The position numbers and the translations under genes were made by a program. From the NCBI GenBank assembly GCA_013376735.1, contig VINJ01000001.1, positions 186,001-250,000 of the forward strand: a DNA stretch of 64,000 bases, given 5' to 3'. Shown here piece after piece: positions 10,082 to 20,647 of this stretch (position 1 is its first letter; the number at the start of each line of letters is the position of its first letter). Origin of the DNA: a bacterium Scap17. GTDB lineage: Bacteria; Pseudomonadota; Gammaproteobacteria; Pseudomonadales; Halomonadaceae. The notes beneath the pieces are model-generated. The model was given only the letters and a program-made list of their open reading frames with translations. It did not search any database and was not told the DNA's origin.

Positions 10082-11482
10082 TCAGCCCTGGCCGCGACCA
10101 TTGCGCCGACGTTTGCCGCGACGCTTGGTGCCGGCCGGCTTGCTGCCGGCGGGGCCTTCATCGGAGACACCTTCGATCATCGTGACCTGGGTGCGAGCAT
10201 CGACTTCCTGGAAGTCGGTCCACCACTTGCCCAGCCCCGGCTTCACTTCGCCGGCGAATTCGCGCAGCAGCAGGAAGTCGTAGGCGGCGCGGAAGCGAGG
10301 ATGCTCGCGGGTCTGGAAGGCGCGTTTGCCACGGCGACGCGGCAACTTGGCCTGCATATCCCAGATCTCGCGCATCGGAATGCTGAAGCGCTTCGGGATC
10401 GAGGTGTGGTTGAGCTGGCGAGCGATCGCCTGCTGGGCCGCCTGGTGGGCTGCCGGAATGTCGGGCATGCCACTGGCGATCAGCTGATCGGTACGCGCCT
10501 TGACGCCCGGCCACAGCAGGGCGGCATACAGGAAGGCCGGCGTGACCGGCTTGTCTTCGCGGATGCGGTCGTCCGTGCTGGCCAGTGCCTTCTCGATCAG
10601 CGGCATGGACCAGTGATAATGCGCGAAACTCTCTTCCGTCTCGGGGAACAGCATCTGGAACAGCCCAAACTCACGCAGGAGATGGAAGGTTTCCAGTGCA
10701 TAGCCGGACATGAACAGCTTGAGCACTTCCTCGAACATGCGCGCCGGCGGAATCTGCAGCAGCAGCGGGGCCAGTTCGTACATCGGTTCGGCCGTGGCCT
10801 CCTCGATGTCGAAGTCCAGTTTGCCGGCGAAGCGGACGGCACGCAGCATGCGCACCGGGTCTTCGCGATAGCGTGTTTCCGGATCTCCGATCAGGCGAAT
10901 CATGCGCGCTTCGATATCGCGTACGCCATTGGCCCAGTCGTGGATCGTGAAATCGGACACGTCGTAATAGAGGGCATTGATCGTGAAGTCGCGGCGCAGC
11001 GCGTCCTCCTCGATGGAGCCAAAGACGTTGTCGCGCAACAACATGCCGTCTTCCGACTGCTGGGTATGCTGGCTGGGCGTGCTATCGGCCGGCTTGCCGC
11101 GGAAGGTGGTGACCTCGATCACCTCACGACCGAAGCGCACGTGCACGATACGGAAACGACGGCCGATGATGCGGGCATTGCGGAACAGCTCGCGGACCTG
11201 TTCCGGCGTGGCATTGGTGGCCACGTCGAAGTCCTTGGGGCGTTGTCCGAGCAGGGCATCACGGATACAGCCACCGACCAGATAGGCCTGATATCCACCG
11301 CTTTGCAGACGATAGAGTACCTTCAGCGCATTCTCGCTGAGCTGGCGGCGGGACACGGGATGCTCATCCCGCGGTATCACACGCAGGCTGGGCAATGGAG
11401 CCGCGGGCGCGTCAGTTGCATTGAAAAGCGTCTTCAAGCGGTCACCGGGGCGTTGTAGAAAGCGGGTAAATCCTTTGAGCAT
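10082..11482 (-). CDS. pcnB: Poly(A) polymerase I
   Basis: PcnB adds 3' poly(A) tails to RNA and stimulates its decay. The nucleotidyltransferase motif YLVGGCIRDALLGQRPKDFD with the catalytic DFD is present near residues 65-85. The RNA-binding and C-terminal regions follow, ending in a basic tail (KPAGTKRRGKRRRNGRG). I start at ATG 11482 (MLKGFTRFLQRPGDRL, 466 aa), close to the usual length; the open frame upstream has no family similarity. The gene follows the candidate crcZ RNA directly, exactly as in Pseudomonas. Confidence 0.93.
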   Translation of the reverse strand: MLKGFTRFLQRPGDRLKTLFNATDAPAAPLPSLRVIPRDEHPVSRRQLSENALKVLYRLQSGGYQAYLVGGCIRDALLGQRPKDFDVATNATPEQVRELFRNARIIGRRFRIVHVRFGREVIEVTTFRGKPADSTPSQHTQQSEDGMLLRDNVFGSIEEDALRRDFTINALYYDVSDFTIHDWANGVRDIEARMIRLIGDPETRYREDPVRMLRAVRFAGKLDFDIEEATAEPMYELAPLLLQIPPARMFEEVLKLFMSGYALETFHLLREFGLFQMLFPETEESFAHYHWSMPLIEKALASTDDRIREDKPVTPAFLYAALLWPGVKARTDQLIASGMPDIPAAHQAAQQAIARQLNHTSIPKRFSIPMREIWDMQAKLPRRRGKRAFQTREHPRFRAAYDFLLLREFAGEVKPGLGKWWTDFQEVDARTQVTMIEGVSDEGPAGSKPAGTKRRGKRRRNGRGQG

Positions 11483-11621
11483 GCAGCGATTCGACTCGTG
11501 CGTGGCAGGCCGCCCAGTGTAGCCGAGGGCAGATACCTTGGCAAAGCGCCGGTCTGCCATCCAGGGGCCGACTCTGCACTTCAAGGCGTCTGACGAGGCA
11601 AGAATCACCTCTCAGACAAGG

Positions 11622-11651
11622 AAAAAGGGAGACCGATCACTCGGTCTCCCT
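11622..11651 (-). terminator. Rho-independent terminator of the CrcZ-like RNA
   Basis: Read on the minus strand, AGGGAGACCGA, loop GTGA, TCGGTCTCCCT forms a perfect 11-bp stem followed by UUUUCC. It lies 140 bp before pcnB, so it separates the non-coding RNA from pcnB. Confidence 0.85.
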
Positions 11652-12174
11652 TGCAGGTAGGGTACACGCATCCTTGAGCGGATGTTCTTTTTCGTGATGG
11701 CGCATCGCCCTGAATACGCACCACAGTCACAAATCAATGCAGACAGATCCTTCGTGTTGCAGATCATGTTGTTGTTGTCTGGCTGTCTGTTCGGTGACCA
11801 TCTCGTATTCAAAACAATCTTCCATTCACCGACGGCTGAATAGCCTCCCCCCGCGAGTTGTTGTTGTTTCGGGGGTGATCCGGGGTCGAGCCTGTTGTTC
11901 TTGTTGGTGCTCGAGGCCGGATTCGTCGCGTCCTGGTCAGTAGATTCCGGACTGCCGATATCTTGTTGTTATTGGATCGGCGGATGATGAACTGCGGCCT
12001 TTTGTTCTTGTTTTGGCTCTTGCCTGCCACCACTCATGCAGTGAGGCATGCGGTTCATCATCAATGTCACGCGCTCGACGGGTATTGTTCTTGTTGATGT
12101 CGAGGGTTTTCGAAGCATTGCGCGTTCTTGTTGTTGTTGGGCGCGCTTCGTATTTCCGGTTGTTCTTTTTCTTG
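11622..12174 (-). ncRNA. crcZ: CrcZ-like CA-motif decoy RNA for Hfq/Crc
   Basis: No protein gene fits this 550-nt stretch. On the minus strand it carries nine clusters of A-rich AANAANAA repeats. Read on the plus strand they are the TTGTTGTT or TTCTTGTT blocks near 11681, 11767, 11857, 11891, 11961, 11998, 12084, 12124 and 12158. It is bounded by a GG-N10-GC sigma-54 promoter (12185-12200) and a terminator (11622-11651). In Pseudomonas the decoy RNA CrcZ, which binds Hfq/Crc through such CA motifs and relieves catabolite repression, lies between cbrB and pcnB and uses a sigma-54 promoter activated by CbrB. Position, promoter type and motifs all agree. It is longer than the roughly 400 nt known in Pseudomonas. 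The exact 5' end is inferred from promoter spacing. Confidence 0.85.
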
Positions 12175-12184
12175 ACCGTGATGT

Positions 12185-12200
12185 TGCATCGGATGTGCCA
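12185..12200 (-). promoter_or_regulatory. Sigma-54 promoter of the CrcZ-like RNA
   Basis: The minus strand reads TGGCACATCCGATGCA. It has the -24 GG (12199-12198) and -12 GC (12187-12186) separated by exactly 10 bases, and TGGCAC matches the consensus fully. Transcription would start near 12174, just before the first A-rich cluster. Confidence 0.8.
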
Positions 12201-12270
12201 CAGCTTAAAAAAAACCAGTAATTCAGTCATTTAGACATAGGTCGCTGAGACGTGAGGTGTAGAGAAGCGC

Positions 12271-12344
12271 GAGGTGTTACCTGACGTGGCCATTGGTGCG
12301 CTGGATGGGGTCATGATTTGGGGTCGATGGTAACAATTGGTGCG
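12271..12344. promoter_or_regulatory. Candidate activator (CbrB) binding region upstream of crcZ
   Basis: GTGTTACC at 12274-12281 and its inverted form GGTAACAA at 12329-12336 lie about 100 and 160 bp upstream of the predicted start, a normal place for enhancer-type sites. CATTGGTGCG/AATTGGTGCG also repeats at 12291-12300 and 12335-12344. That CbrB binds here is an inference. Confidence 0.45.
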
Positions 12345-12578
12345 AAGGTCTAACGAAGTGCCTTGCAAGCTAATGATTGAGCTGGGTTTTTTTCGAGTCT
12401 TTCGACACTAAAGTCTAGCGCTGCCATCGATGATGCGGGGGTCTATGGCAGGCAAGGTGGCGCCGCAGGCGGGTTGCTCGCCCGGGAAGGCACCTGCATG
12501 GTGCAGTGACTTCAGCGCAGTGACTTCTGTGCGCCAGCGTCAGTGCTCCAGTGCCGCTCAAGCTTCATCACGCCAATG

Positions 12579-14165
<1,587 letters not shown>

Positions 14166-14307
14166 GGGGTGATGTCGCTCGCCTGAGGGTGTGCATGAGG
14201 GGATGGCTGTCGCTCGAGTCTGTCCTGTTCCCACAGGGGTGGCAATCCGACAATCGTGGCTGTTGTCAGGCGTTCCGACTGTATGGCGTATCTGGTCTCG
14301 GCCGCCC

Positions 14308-15243
14308 TCAGCTGCCTTCATCAGTCCTTGTCATTGGAACAGTGGCTGCACTGAGTGACGGCGCGGTGCCGACCGCCGCAAGTGACCAGCGAGGAGTGGC
14401 GTGGGCGAGTTGCTCAGCGGGGCTGGCGGTCGCCAGTTCGGGCGGCGGCGCCTGACCGAGCAGTGTCAGGGTATGGTGCAGCAGCGTTCGAATCGCGCTG
14501 GCGTCTTCCGGCAGGGCCGGCGCCAGGTTCTGCTTGGAGAGCTTCTGGCCATTGTCGGCCCTGATCAGCGGCAGGTGCGTCAGGCGTGGCATCGGCAGGT
14601 CGAGCGCGGACTGCAGCAGACGTTGCCAGGGGCTGTTGTCGAGCAGATCGAGCCCGCGTACGACATCGGTGATGCCCTGCTCGGCATCATCCACCACCAC
14701 GGCCAGCTGATAGGCCCACAGGCCATCGCGTCGCTTGAGCACCACGTCGCCTAGCGTGACAAGATCCAGCTGGACCGCGCCCTGCAGGCGGTCCTGCCAG
14801 CCAGCGATGGCCCGGGAGCCGCCGAAGCGCTCTGCCGCGCGCACGTCCAGCCGCCAGGCATGCTCGCCCTCGGGCGGTTCGGTCCGCTCACGGCACCAAC
14901 CGGGGTAGATGGCGTGCTCGCGCCACTGCTTGCGCGAGCAGTCACACGGGTAGGCGATGCCACTGGCCTTCAGTTGTTCCAGTGCATCGGCGTAGGCGGC
15001 GTGACGCTGGCTCTGATAGCGGAGCTCACCATCCCGCTGAAGACCGAAGGCATCCAGCTGGCGCAGGATGGTATCGGCGCTCCCGGCGGGGCAGCGCGGT
15101 GGGTCGATATCCTCGATACGCACCAGCCACTCGCCGCCGTGATGGCGGGCATCGAGATAGCTGGCGACGGCAGCCAGAAGTGAGCCCGCGTGCAGCGGAC
15201 CGGAAGGGGTGGGGGCAAAGCGGCCACGGTAGGCGGTAGGCAT
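14308..15243 (-). CDS. gluQ: Glutamyl-Q tRNA(Asp) synthetase
   Basis: GluQ-RS is a truncated glutamyl-tRNA synthetase paralogue that attaches glutamate to queuosine at position 34 of tRNA-Asp. From ATG 15243 (GGAG 5 bases upstream) it is 311 aa. It has the HIGH-like motif in [14 protein letters not shown], zinc ligands in [18 protein letters not shown], and KLSKQN in the KMSKS position. It lacks the anticodon-binding domain, as expected. It lies downstream of dksA as in E. coli and Pseudomonas, where dksA-gluQ are co-transcribed. Confidence 0.95.
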   Translation of the reverse strand: MPTAYRGRFAPTPSGPLHAGSLLAAVASYLDARHHGGEWLVRIEDIDPPRCPAGSADTILRQLDAFGLQRDGELRYQSQRHAAYADALEQLKASGIAYPCDCSRKQWREHAIYPGWCRERTEPPEGEHAWRLDVRAAERFGGSRAIAGWQDRLQGAVQLDLVTLGDVVLKRRDGLWAYQLAVVVDDAEQGITDVVRGLDLLDNSPWQRLLQSALDLPMPRLTHLPLIRADNGQKLSKQNLAPALPEDASAIRTLLHHTLTLLGQAPPPELATASPAEQLAHATPRWSLAAVGTAPSLSAATVPMTRTDEGS

Positions 15244-15377
15244 GTGGGCTCCGTCATCCTTCGTGGTAGGGGATTCGCAGGCAGCAGGGCCTGAACGCAT
15301 ACGGGCACCGCTCCGAGGAGGGTGCCCGTATGGGGGATGAGGGCGACGGCCTGACGTCGCTTCATCGACAGCAGGGC

Positions 15378-15815
15378 TTAGCGGCCCAGCTGCTTTTCCT
15401 TCAGCTCGGCCAGTGTCTTGCAGTCGACACACTGGGTAGCGGTCGGACGTGCTTCCAGACGGCGAATACCGATCTCGATGCCACAGGACTCGCAGAAGCC
15501 GTAGTCGTCCTCATCGATGTTCTCGATGGTCTCGTTGATCTTCTTCAGCAGCTTGCGTTCGCGATCACGTGTTCTCAGCTCGAGGCTGAAGCCTTCTTCC
15601 TGAGTGGCACGGTCTGCAGGGTCCGCGTAATTGTTGGCATCTTCCTGCAGGTGACGCACGGTGCGATCGACCTCTTCCATCAGCTCCTGTTTCCACTCCA
15701 TCAGGATCTGGCGGAAGTGCGCTAGCTGCTTCTCGTTCATGTACTCTTCACCCGCTGCCGGCTCATACGGGGTGAATTTCTTAAGCGCTTCCGGCTTGGT
15801 TTCAGCTAATGGCAT
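15378..15815 (-). CDS. dksA: RNA polymerase-binding transcription factor DksA
   Basis: DksA inserts into the RNA polymerase secondary channel and works with ppGpp to repress rRNA promoters and activate amino-acid promoters. The 145-residue protein has the coiled-coil with the DPADRATQEE tip and the four-Cys zinc finger CESCGIEIGIRRLEARPT...CVDC. GAGG precedes the ATG. It is divergent from the aminotransferase at 16090, leaving a 274-bp shared promoter region. Confidence 0.97.
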   Translation of the reverse strand: MPLAETKPEALKKFTPYEPAAGEEYMNEKQLAHFRQILMEWKQELMEEVDRTVRHLQEDANNYADPADRATQEEGFSLELRTRDRERKLLKKINETIENIDEDDYGFCESCGIEIGIRRLEARPTATQCVDCKTLAELKEKQLGR

Positions 15816-16089
15816 GGGACCGCCTCATTCCGCAAGTGACTTGGGCCGTCGACAGTCTGTTGCACTGCCTCCTTGGCCACGGCGAGGGGGCTGTCCTGAC
15901 TGCTGCCCTCGCGAGAAGATCAGCTTATTTAGCGTAAAAGTGACAAGTTTGCAACCGATCTCCGACGATAGTTTGTAGCGGGCAATGGTCAAGTGCGTGC
16001 CGGCAAACACCGATTTGCCTGCACGAAGGGGCTGGGAATGGGCCTTGGCAGGCGCCTAGAATGAAGCTCCCACCCTGAGGAGTGTTGTC

Positions 16090-17274
16090 ATGCAGTTTGC
16101 CCGTCGTCTTGAATCCGTTGCCGCCTTTCGTGTGATGACGTTGCTGGAAGCCGCCCAGGCGCGCGAGGCCGCGGGCCATGACGTCATCCATCTGGAAGTG
16201 GGCGAGCCCGACTTCCCGACCCCCGCGCCGGTGATCACCGCCGGGCAGGCAGCATTGGCGGCCGGTCAGACGCGCTACACCCCTGCCTGTGGCCTGCCGG
16301 CTCTGCGCGAGGCCATCGCGGCTGACTATCAGCGTCGTCACGGCGTCACGGTCTCTCCCTCCCGTATCATCATCACGCCCGGCGCCTCCGGTGCCCTGCT
16401 GCTGGCCACGCTGTTGTGCGCCGAGCGTGGCGACAGCGTATTGATGGCTGACCCGACCTACCCCTGCAATCGTCACTTCATGGGCCTGGTGGATGCCCAG
16501 CTGGACGTGGTGCCCGTCAGTGCCGCGAGTGGCTGGCAGCTGACCGCCGAGCTTGCTGATGATTTCTGGCGCGAGAACACGCGGGCCGTGATGGTGGCAT
16601 CGCCCTCCAACCCCACCGGACACGTGCTGTCGCCCGAGGAATTGAAGGCGCTGGGCGAGCTGTGCCAGTCGCGAGATGCCCACCTGCTGGTGGATGAGAT
16701 CTATCAGGGGCTTACCTATGGCGTGCCTGCGCACACCGCACTGGCGGAGTGCCCGGACGCCTTCGTCATCAACAGCTTCTCCAAATACTTCGGCATGACG
16801 GGCTGGCGGCTAGGCTGGTTGGTGGCACCGGAAGCCGCGGTCGAGCCACTGTCACGCCTGGCGCAGAATGTCTTCCTGGCCGCGTCGACTCCTGCACAGC
16901 ATGCGGCGCTGGCGGCCTTCACCCCGGAATGCGAAACAGAGCTCGAGCGTCGTCGGCAGGTACTCGAAGCCCGTCGTGGCGTGCTGCTGGACGGGCTAGA
17001 GCGCCTGGGGCTGGCGCCGTCGGTGCCGCCGCAGGGTGCCTTCTACGTCTGGCTGGATATCTCGCATCTGAGTGATGACAGCGAGGCCTTCTGCCGCGCA
17101 CTGCTGGAAGAAGAGAATGTCGCCATCACGCCGGGTACGGACTTCGCGCTGGCCGAAGGGCGTCGCCATGTGCGTATCGCCTTTACCGCCGATAAGGCGC
17201 GTCTGCGTGAAGCCCTGGCCCGCATGGAGCGCTTTCTTGAGCGACGTGCCACCCGGGCGGGAGTGTCGGCTTGA
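16090..17274 (+). CDS. PLP-dependent class I/II aminotransferase
   Basis: This 394-residue fold-type I aminotransferase carries the PLP-binding SFSKYFGMTGWRLGW motif with the Schiff-base Lys, SNPTGHVLS, VDEIYQGL, and the C-terminal VRIAFT Arg region that binds the substrate carboxylate. GGAG lies 7-8 bases before the ATG. An aminotransferase in the same place next to dksA is conserved in Pseudomonas. The substrate cannot be told from the sequence; aspartate- or alanine-type activity is likely. Its TGA overlaps the ATG of sfsA by one base. Confidence 0.9.
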   Translation: MQFARRLESVAAFRVMTLLEAAQAREAAGHDVIHLEVGEPDFPTPAPVITAGQAALAAGQTRYTPACGLPALREAIAADYQRRHGVTVSPSRIIITPGASGALLLATLLCAERGDSVLMADPTYPCNRHFMGLVDAQLDVVPVSAASGWQLTAELADDFWRENTRAVMVASPSNPTGHVLSPEELKALGELCQSRDAHLLVDEIYQGLTYGVPAHTALAECPDAFVINSFSKYFGMTGWRLGWLVAPEAAVEPLSRLAQNVFLAASTPAQHAALAAFTPECETELERRRQVLEARRGVLLDGLERLGLAPSVPPQGAFYVWLDISHLSDDSEAFCRALLEEENVAITPGTDFALAEGRRHVRIAFTADKARLREALARMERFLERRATRAGVSA

Positions 17275-18116
17275 TGGTGCTTGAGGGGCTGCATCGTGGT
17301 CGCCTGATCCGTCGCTACAAGCGCTTCTTCGCCGAGGTGGAGCTGCTTGAGGGTGAGCGGGCGGGTGAGGTGGTGACGGCGCATTGCCCGAATACCGGCT
17401 CAATGCGCGCGGTGTGCGTCGAAGGTTGTGAGGTATGGCTGTCACCGTCCGACAATCCCAGGCGCAAGCTCGCCTGGACCTGGGAGCTGATTCGCCTGCC
17501 GCTGGATCCGCCCGGCGCTGACGGTCGGCGTGAGGCCTTGGTGGCGGTGCACACCGGACGTGCCAATGCCCATGTCGAGGCGGCGCTGCAGCAGGCCAGC
17601 GTCAGCGCGCTGCACGACATGAGGCTCGCCGACTTTGCGCGCCTCAAGCGCGAGTCACGTGTCGAGGTCCTGCTGCCGGGAAATGACACGCCGGAGCGCT
17701 CGCGGCTCGATTTCCAGATGTGGCCAAAGGAGGAGGGCGCGGCCTCGATCTATCTGGAGGTCAAGCAACTGACACTGCGCGAAGCTGACGGTCACGGCTA
17801 TTTCCCGGACTCGGTGAGTACGCGTGCCCAGCGTCATCTGGCCAGCCTCGCGGCGCTGGTCGCAGCAGGTCACCGTTGCGTGCTGGTGTTCTGCGTCGCC
17901 CATGACGGGATCGAGGATGTCGCACCGGCGGCGCATCTCGACCCGGCCTATGCGCAGGCCTTTGCCCGGGCGCAGGCCGCCGGTGTCGAGGTAGTGGCGC
18001 TGGGCATGCAGATCACCCTCGAAGAGTATTTCTCGGATGCGAGCCAGCCACTGTGGCGAGCAAGACTAGGCCTTGCGCGCGCGCTGCCACTGCATGACGT
18101 GCGCTTTGCTGGCTGA
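17274..18116 (+). CDS. sfsA: SfsA family DNA/RNA-binding protein
   Basis: SfsA was described in E. coli as a sugar fermentation stimulation protein with DNA-binding activity; its molecular role is not settled. The 280-residue protein has the family motifs AHCPNTGSM, GRANAHVE, SRLDFQMW, YLEVKQLTL and FPDSVSTRAQRHL, the latter resembling a nuclease-like core. The start is ATG 17274, sharing one base with the aminotransferase stop; the TTG three bases upstream is an alternative. Confidence 0.95.
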   Translation: MVLEGLHRGRLIRRYKRFFAEVELLEGERAGEVVTAHCPNTGSMRAVCVEGCEVWLSPSDNPRRKLAWTWELIRLPLDPPGADGRREALVAVHTGRANAHVEAALQQASVSALHDMRLADFARLKRESRVEVLLPGNDTPERSRLDFQMWPKEEGAASIYLEVKQLTLREADGHGYFPDSVSTRAQRHLASLAALVAAGHRCVLVFCVAHDGIEDVAPAAHLDPAYAQAFARAQAAGVEVVALGMQITLEEYFSDASQPLWRARLGLARALPLHDVRFAG

Positions 18117-18165
18117 TCAGGTCGCTGGCGCTCAGCCTGTCAGTCAGCGCTCATGTCTCTTTCCT

Positions 18166-18612
18166 TCATTTCCCCCTCGTGTCTCCACCGCTGCCTGCGG
18201 CCTCCCACAGCAGCAACAGGGCTGGCGAGGCGTCGTTGTGCACCAGCTCAACGTCTAGCGCCGTCAATCGTTGGCCGAGGCAGGGGCCGCTGATGCAAGT
18301 GCCGTGATGCGGTTCGAAACAGGCCTGATGGCGGTGGCAGAGTATCAAGCCGCCGGTCGCGTCCATGTAGGGATCGTCAGTCTCGTCCTCGGTCAGCATT
18401 CGGCTGCCCTGGTGTGGGCAGTAGTCGAGGAAGGCGCGCGGGCCATCGGGCTGCATCACCAGCAGGGCCGAGCGGCCATCATCGAGTGTCAATGGCATGC
18501 TGCGGCCGACGGACAGTGATGGCAGCGGCAGTCTCAAGCACAGCCTGGATGAAGGCCCTTGGGGGAGTGTTGGTGGCCTTTCGGACATGAGGGGGCTCGC
18601 ATCAGGTATCAT
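18166..18612 (-). CDS. Rieske [2Fe-2S] domain protein
   Basis: This small soluble protein (148 aa from 18612, or 140 from ATG 18588) has a single Rieske domain. The cluster ligands are C-P-H in DYCPHQGSRM and C-x2-H in LCHRHQACF, with FEPHHGTCISGPC following. There is no partner oxygenase domain and no membrane anchor, so it resembles stand-alone Rieske ferredoxin-like proteins of unknown partner. It is convergent with sfsA and divergent from the ChaN-like gene. Neither start has a clear ribosome site, so the N-terminus is uncertain. Confidence 0.8.
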   Translation of the reverse strand: MIPDASPLMSERPPTLPQGPSSRLCLRLPLPSLSVGRSMPLTLDDGRSALLVMQPDGPRAFLDYCPHQGSRMLTEDETDDPYMDATGGLILCHRHQACFEPHHGTCISGPCLGQRLTALDVELVHNDASPALLLLWEAAGSGGDTRGK

Positions 18613-18683
18613 GGCAGCGTTGGCACGCTCTCTTGTGGTCTTTTACCGTGTCTTGCCGCTTCCTTCCATGCCGAGTCATCTTC

Positions 18684-19766
18684 ATGTCGCTATTTCGCCG
18701 CTCGATCACTTCCAGCTTCCGCTCCAGCAACGAATCCGGGACACCTGAACACACGGCCGGGGTGAGCCGTCGCCAGTTGCTGGCCGGCATGGCCGTTTCG
18801 GCGGGCGGGCTTAGCGTGCTGGGCTCGGCACTGGGCAGCCCGCTCGTACAGGCCGCTCTGCCGGCCAGCGGGCCGTTGCCCCCGCTGCCGGCCTGGCATG
18901 ATCCCGAGGCGTCCCACCCGTTGCTGGGCAGCATTCTGGTCGCGGAGGGCAATCGTCGTCTATCGCCAGCGGCGCTGGTCGATTGGAGCCAGGCGCACTC
19001 GATGGTGCTGCTGGGCGAGCATCACGACAATCCGGATCATCACCAGCTGGAACGCTGGTTGATCGATGCGCTGGCCGTGCGGCGACAGTTGGGTGGTGTG
19101 GCGCTGGAGATGCTGGACACGACCCAGGATGCCGCCTTGTCGCTGGCCAATCGCACCTCGCTTGCTGTCGCGGGATTGCCGGATGATGAGCTCCAGCAGT
19201 TGCTGGCCTGGAATGCGCGCTGGCCCTTCACCGACTACGCCCCCCTGCTGCGCGGAGCGCTGGACAGTGGTGCGCCACTGGCGTCTGCTAGCCTGTCGGC
19301 GGCACAGCTGGAGGCCAGCATGGCACCGGGGCAGTCGCCGTTGGCACTGCCGGAAGCGGTCCTGCGCCTGCAGCGTGAGGCACTGGATGAAGGCCATTGC
19401 GGCCTGCTGGGTGCAGAGCGCCTGGACGCGATGCTGCGTGCGCAGTTGGCGCGGGATCAGCAGATGGCAGAACGCCTTGAGGGCCTGTCGGCCGACGGTG
19501 CCACCAGCTTGCTGGTGTGTGGCTCCGGCCATGCCCGTCGCGATATCGGCGTGCCGCGCTGGCTGGATGGCAGCACGCTGTCCGTAGCGCTGATGCCGGT
19601 CGCCTGGGATGACGCGGGCCAGCCGCTGACGCATCTCACCGATTATCTGCCGGAAAGCGCCGGTGCGGCGCCGGCCTATGATCTGGTGTGGTTCACGCCG
19701 GCGACGGCGCCCGTCGTCGACGCCTGTGAAGGACTGAGCGAAACGCTGCAGGCGACCGTCAGCTAG
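18684..19766 (+). CDS. ChaN/DUF399-family protein with Tat signal
   Basis: The 360-residue protein matches the ChaN-like (haem-binding, Tiki-like) family. The core starts VLLGEHHDNPDHHQLERWLIDAL with a conserved Glu-His-His and ends with LLVCGSGHARRDIGVPRWL. Residues 28-33 (SRRQLL), followed by an alanine-rich hydrophobic stretch, form a twin-arginine export signal, so it is probably periplasmic. ChaN in Campylobacter is a haem-binding lipoprotein; here the signal is Tat-type and I see no lipobox. Haem binding is a family-based guess. The upstream part of the frame before ATG 18684 is not used. Confidence 0.8.
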   Translation: MSLFRRSITSSFRSSNESGTPEHTAGVSRRQLLAGMAVSAGGLSVLGSALGSPLVQAALPASGPLPPLPAWHDPEASHPLLGSILVAEGNRRLSPAALVDWSQAHSMVLLGEHHDNPDHHQLERWLIDALAVRRQLGGVALEMLDTTQDAALSLANRTSLAVAGLPDDELQQLLAWNARWPFTDYAPLLRGALDSGAPLASASLSAAQLEASMAPGQSPLALPEAVLRLQREALDEGHCGLLGAERLDAMLRAQLARDQQMAERLEGLSADGATSLLVCGSGHARRDIGVPRWLDGSTLSVALMPVAWDDAGQPLTHLTDYLPESAGAAPAYDLVWFTPATAPVVDACEGLSETLQATVS

Positions 19767-19823
19767 AGGCCAGCCAGGTCTCGGGCCTCTGCAATCCATG
19801 AGCCGTCTGAATCCTCGGCATGA

Positions 19824-19852
19824 AAAAAGGCACCTCTTGGAGGTGCCTTTTT
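19824..19852. terminator. Bidirectional terminator
   Basis: AAAAAGGCACCTC paired with GAGGTGCCTTTTT lies between convergent genes (the ChaN-like gene and the thioesterase) and has A and T runs on both sides. Confidence 0.88.
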
Positions 19853-19894
19853 CGTTGGTGCGACGTGGGTGACGCGACCTGAAGAGCGACGCGA

Positions 19895-20398
19895 TCAGGC
19901 GTTCTTGAGATCCGGTACGCTGTCAGCACGACGGCGCGCTGCCTTCTGCGGCGTCTCGTCATGCTGGGCGTCGCCACGTGCGTTCTCACCACTGTCATTG
20001 CTGCCGGCCTGCTCACGGAAGCGGTCTTCGATATAGGTGATGCGCGTGCGGCCGTGGGGCACCGGCTTGAAGTCGGCATCGACGCTGACCAGCACGATGC
20101 GGTCGATGGTCAGGATGCGCTCGCGGGTGATCTTGTTGCGGATCTCGACGCACAGCGAGATCGAGGTACGACCGAAGGCGCTGGCGGTGATGCCCAATTC
20201 GATGATGTCGCCCTGACGCGCGCTGGAGACGAAGTTGATCTCCGACATGAACTTGGTGACCACGCGCGAGGTGCCCAGCTGGACGATGGCGTAGATGGCC
20301 GCTTCCTCATCGATCCAGGCCAGCAGACGTCCACCGAACAGGGTGCCGTTGGGGTTGAGGTCTTCGGGCTTGACCCACTTGCGGGTATGGAAGTTCAT
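19895..20398 (-). CDS. Acyl-CoA thioesterase, hotdog fold (YciA-like)
   Basis: This 167-residue single-hotdog protein has the acyl-CoA thioesterase core: MNFHTRKWVKPEDLNPNGTLFGGRLLAWIDEEAA. NPNGTLFGGRLL with the Asp of WIDEEA is the active-site region. FVSSARQGDIIELG follows. A charged, probably disordered tail covers about 40 residues. ATG 20398 is preceded by GAGGAG. The substrate range is unknown; YciA homologues hydrolyse many acyl-CoAs. Confidence 0.87.
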   Translation of the reverse strand: MNFHTRKWVKPEDLNPNGTLFGGRLLAWIDEEAAIYAIVQLGTSRVVTKFMSEINFVSSARQGDIIELGITASAFGRTSISLCVEIRNKITRERILTIDRIVLVSVDADFKPVPHGRTRITYIEDRFREQAGSNDSGENARGDAQHDETPQKAARRRADSVPDLKNA

Positions 20399-20647
20399 GC
20401 ACTCTCTCCTCGGGATGCCGGCGCACCTCACCGGAAGTGCGTGCCGTGATCCTCAGCTGCGTTTACCCCGAAAGTATATAGACTTTAGTTGCGACTGTCT
20501 GTGCATGGCTCGGATAGCGCAGCGCTATCGTGGCGCGGAAGAATTGCTGGCGTCATGACGCGAAACGGCCAACAGGAGTGTCCTGTCGGCCGTTTCCTTG
20601 CGGGGCCTGGCGCTTGGTCCAAGGAGATTGCTGTAGGGCGCCTGAAC

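Noticed and set aside
10001..11458. A 485-codon plus-strand open frame opposite folK and pcnB
   Set aside because: It is the antisense shadow of two well-supported genes; the translated protein resembles no family.
11741..12180. CA-rich repeats considered as a CRISPR array or microsatellite
   Set aside because: Units are short, not of equal length, and have no spacer structure or cas genes nearby. Their sequence pattern and flanking promoter and terminator fit an Hfq/Crc RNA.
11612..12230. Several short ORFs in the CA-rich region between pcnB and cbrB
   Set aside because: The peptides are low complexity and result from repeated CAA/AAC triplets. Their starts lack ribosome sites, and the non-coding RNA explanation fits better.
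12361..12420. T-run after a weak stem, considered a terminator
   Set aside because: The T run is on the plus strand, where no gene ends; the stem is only 3-4 bp.
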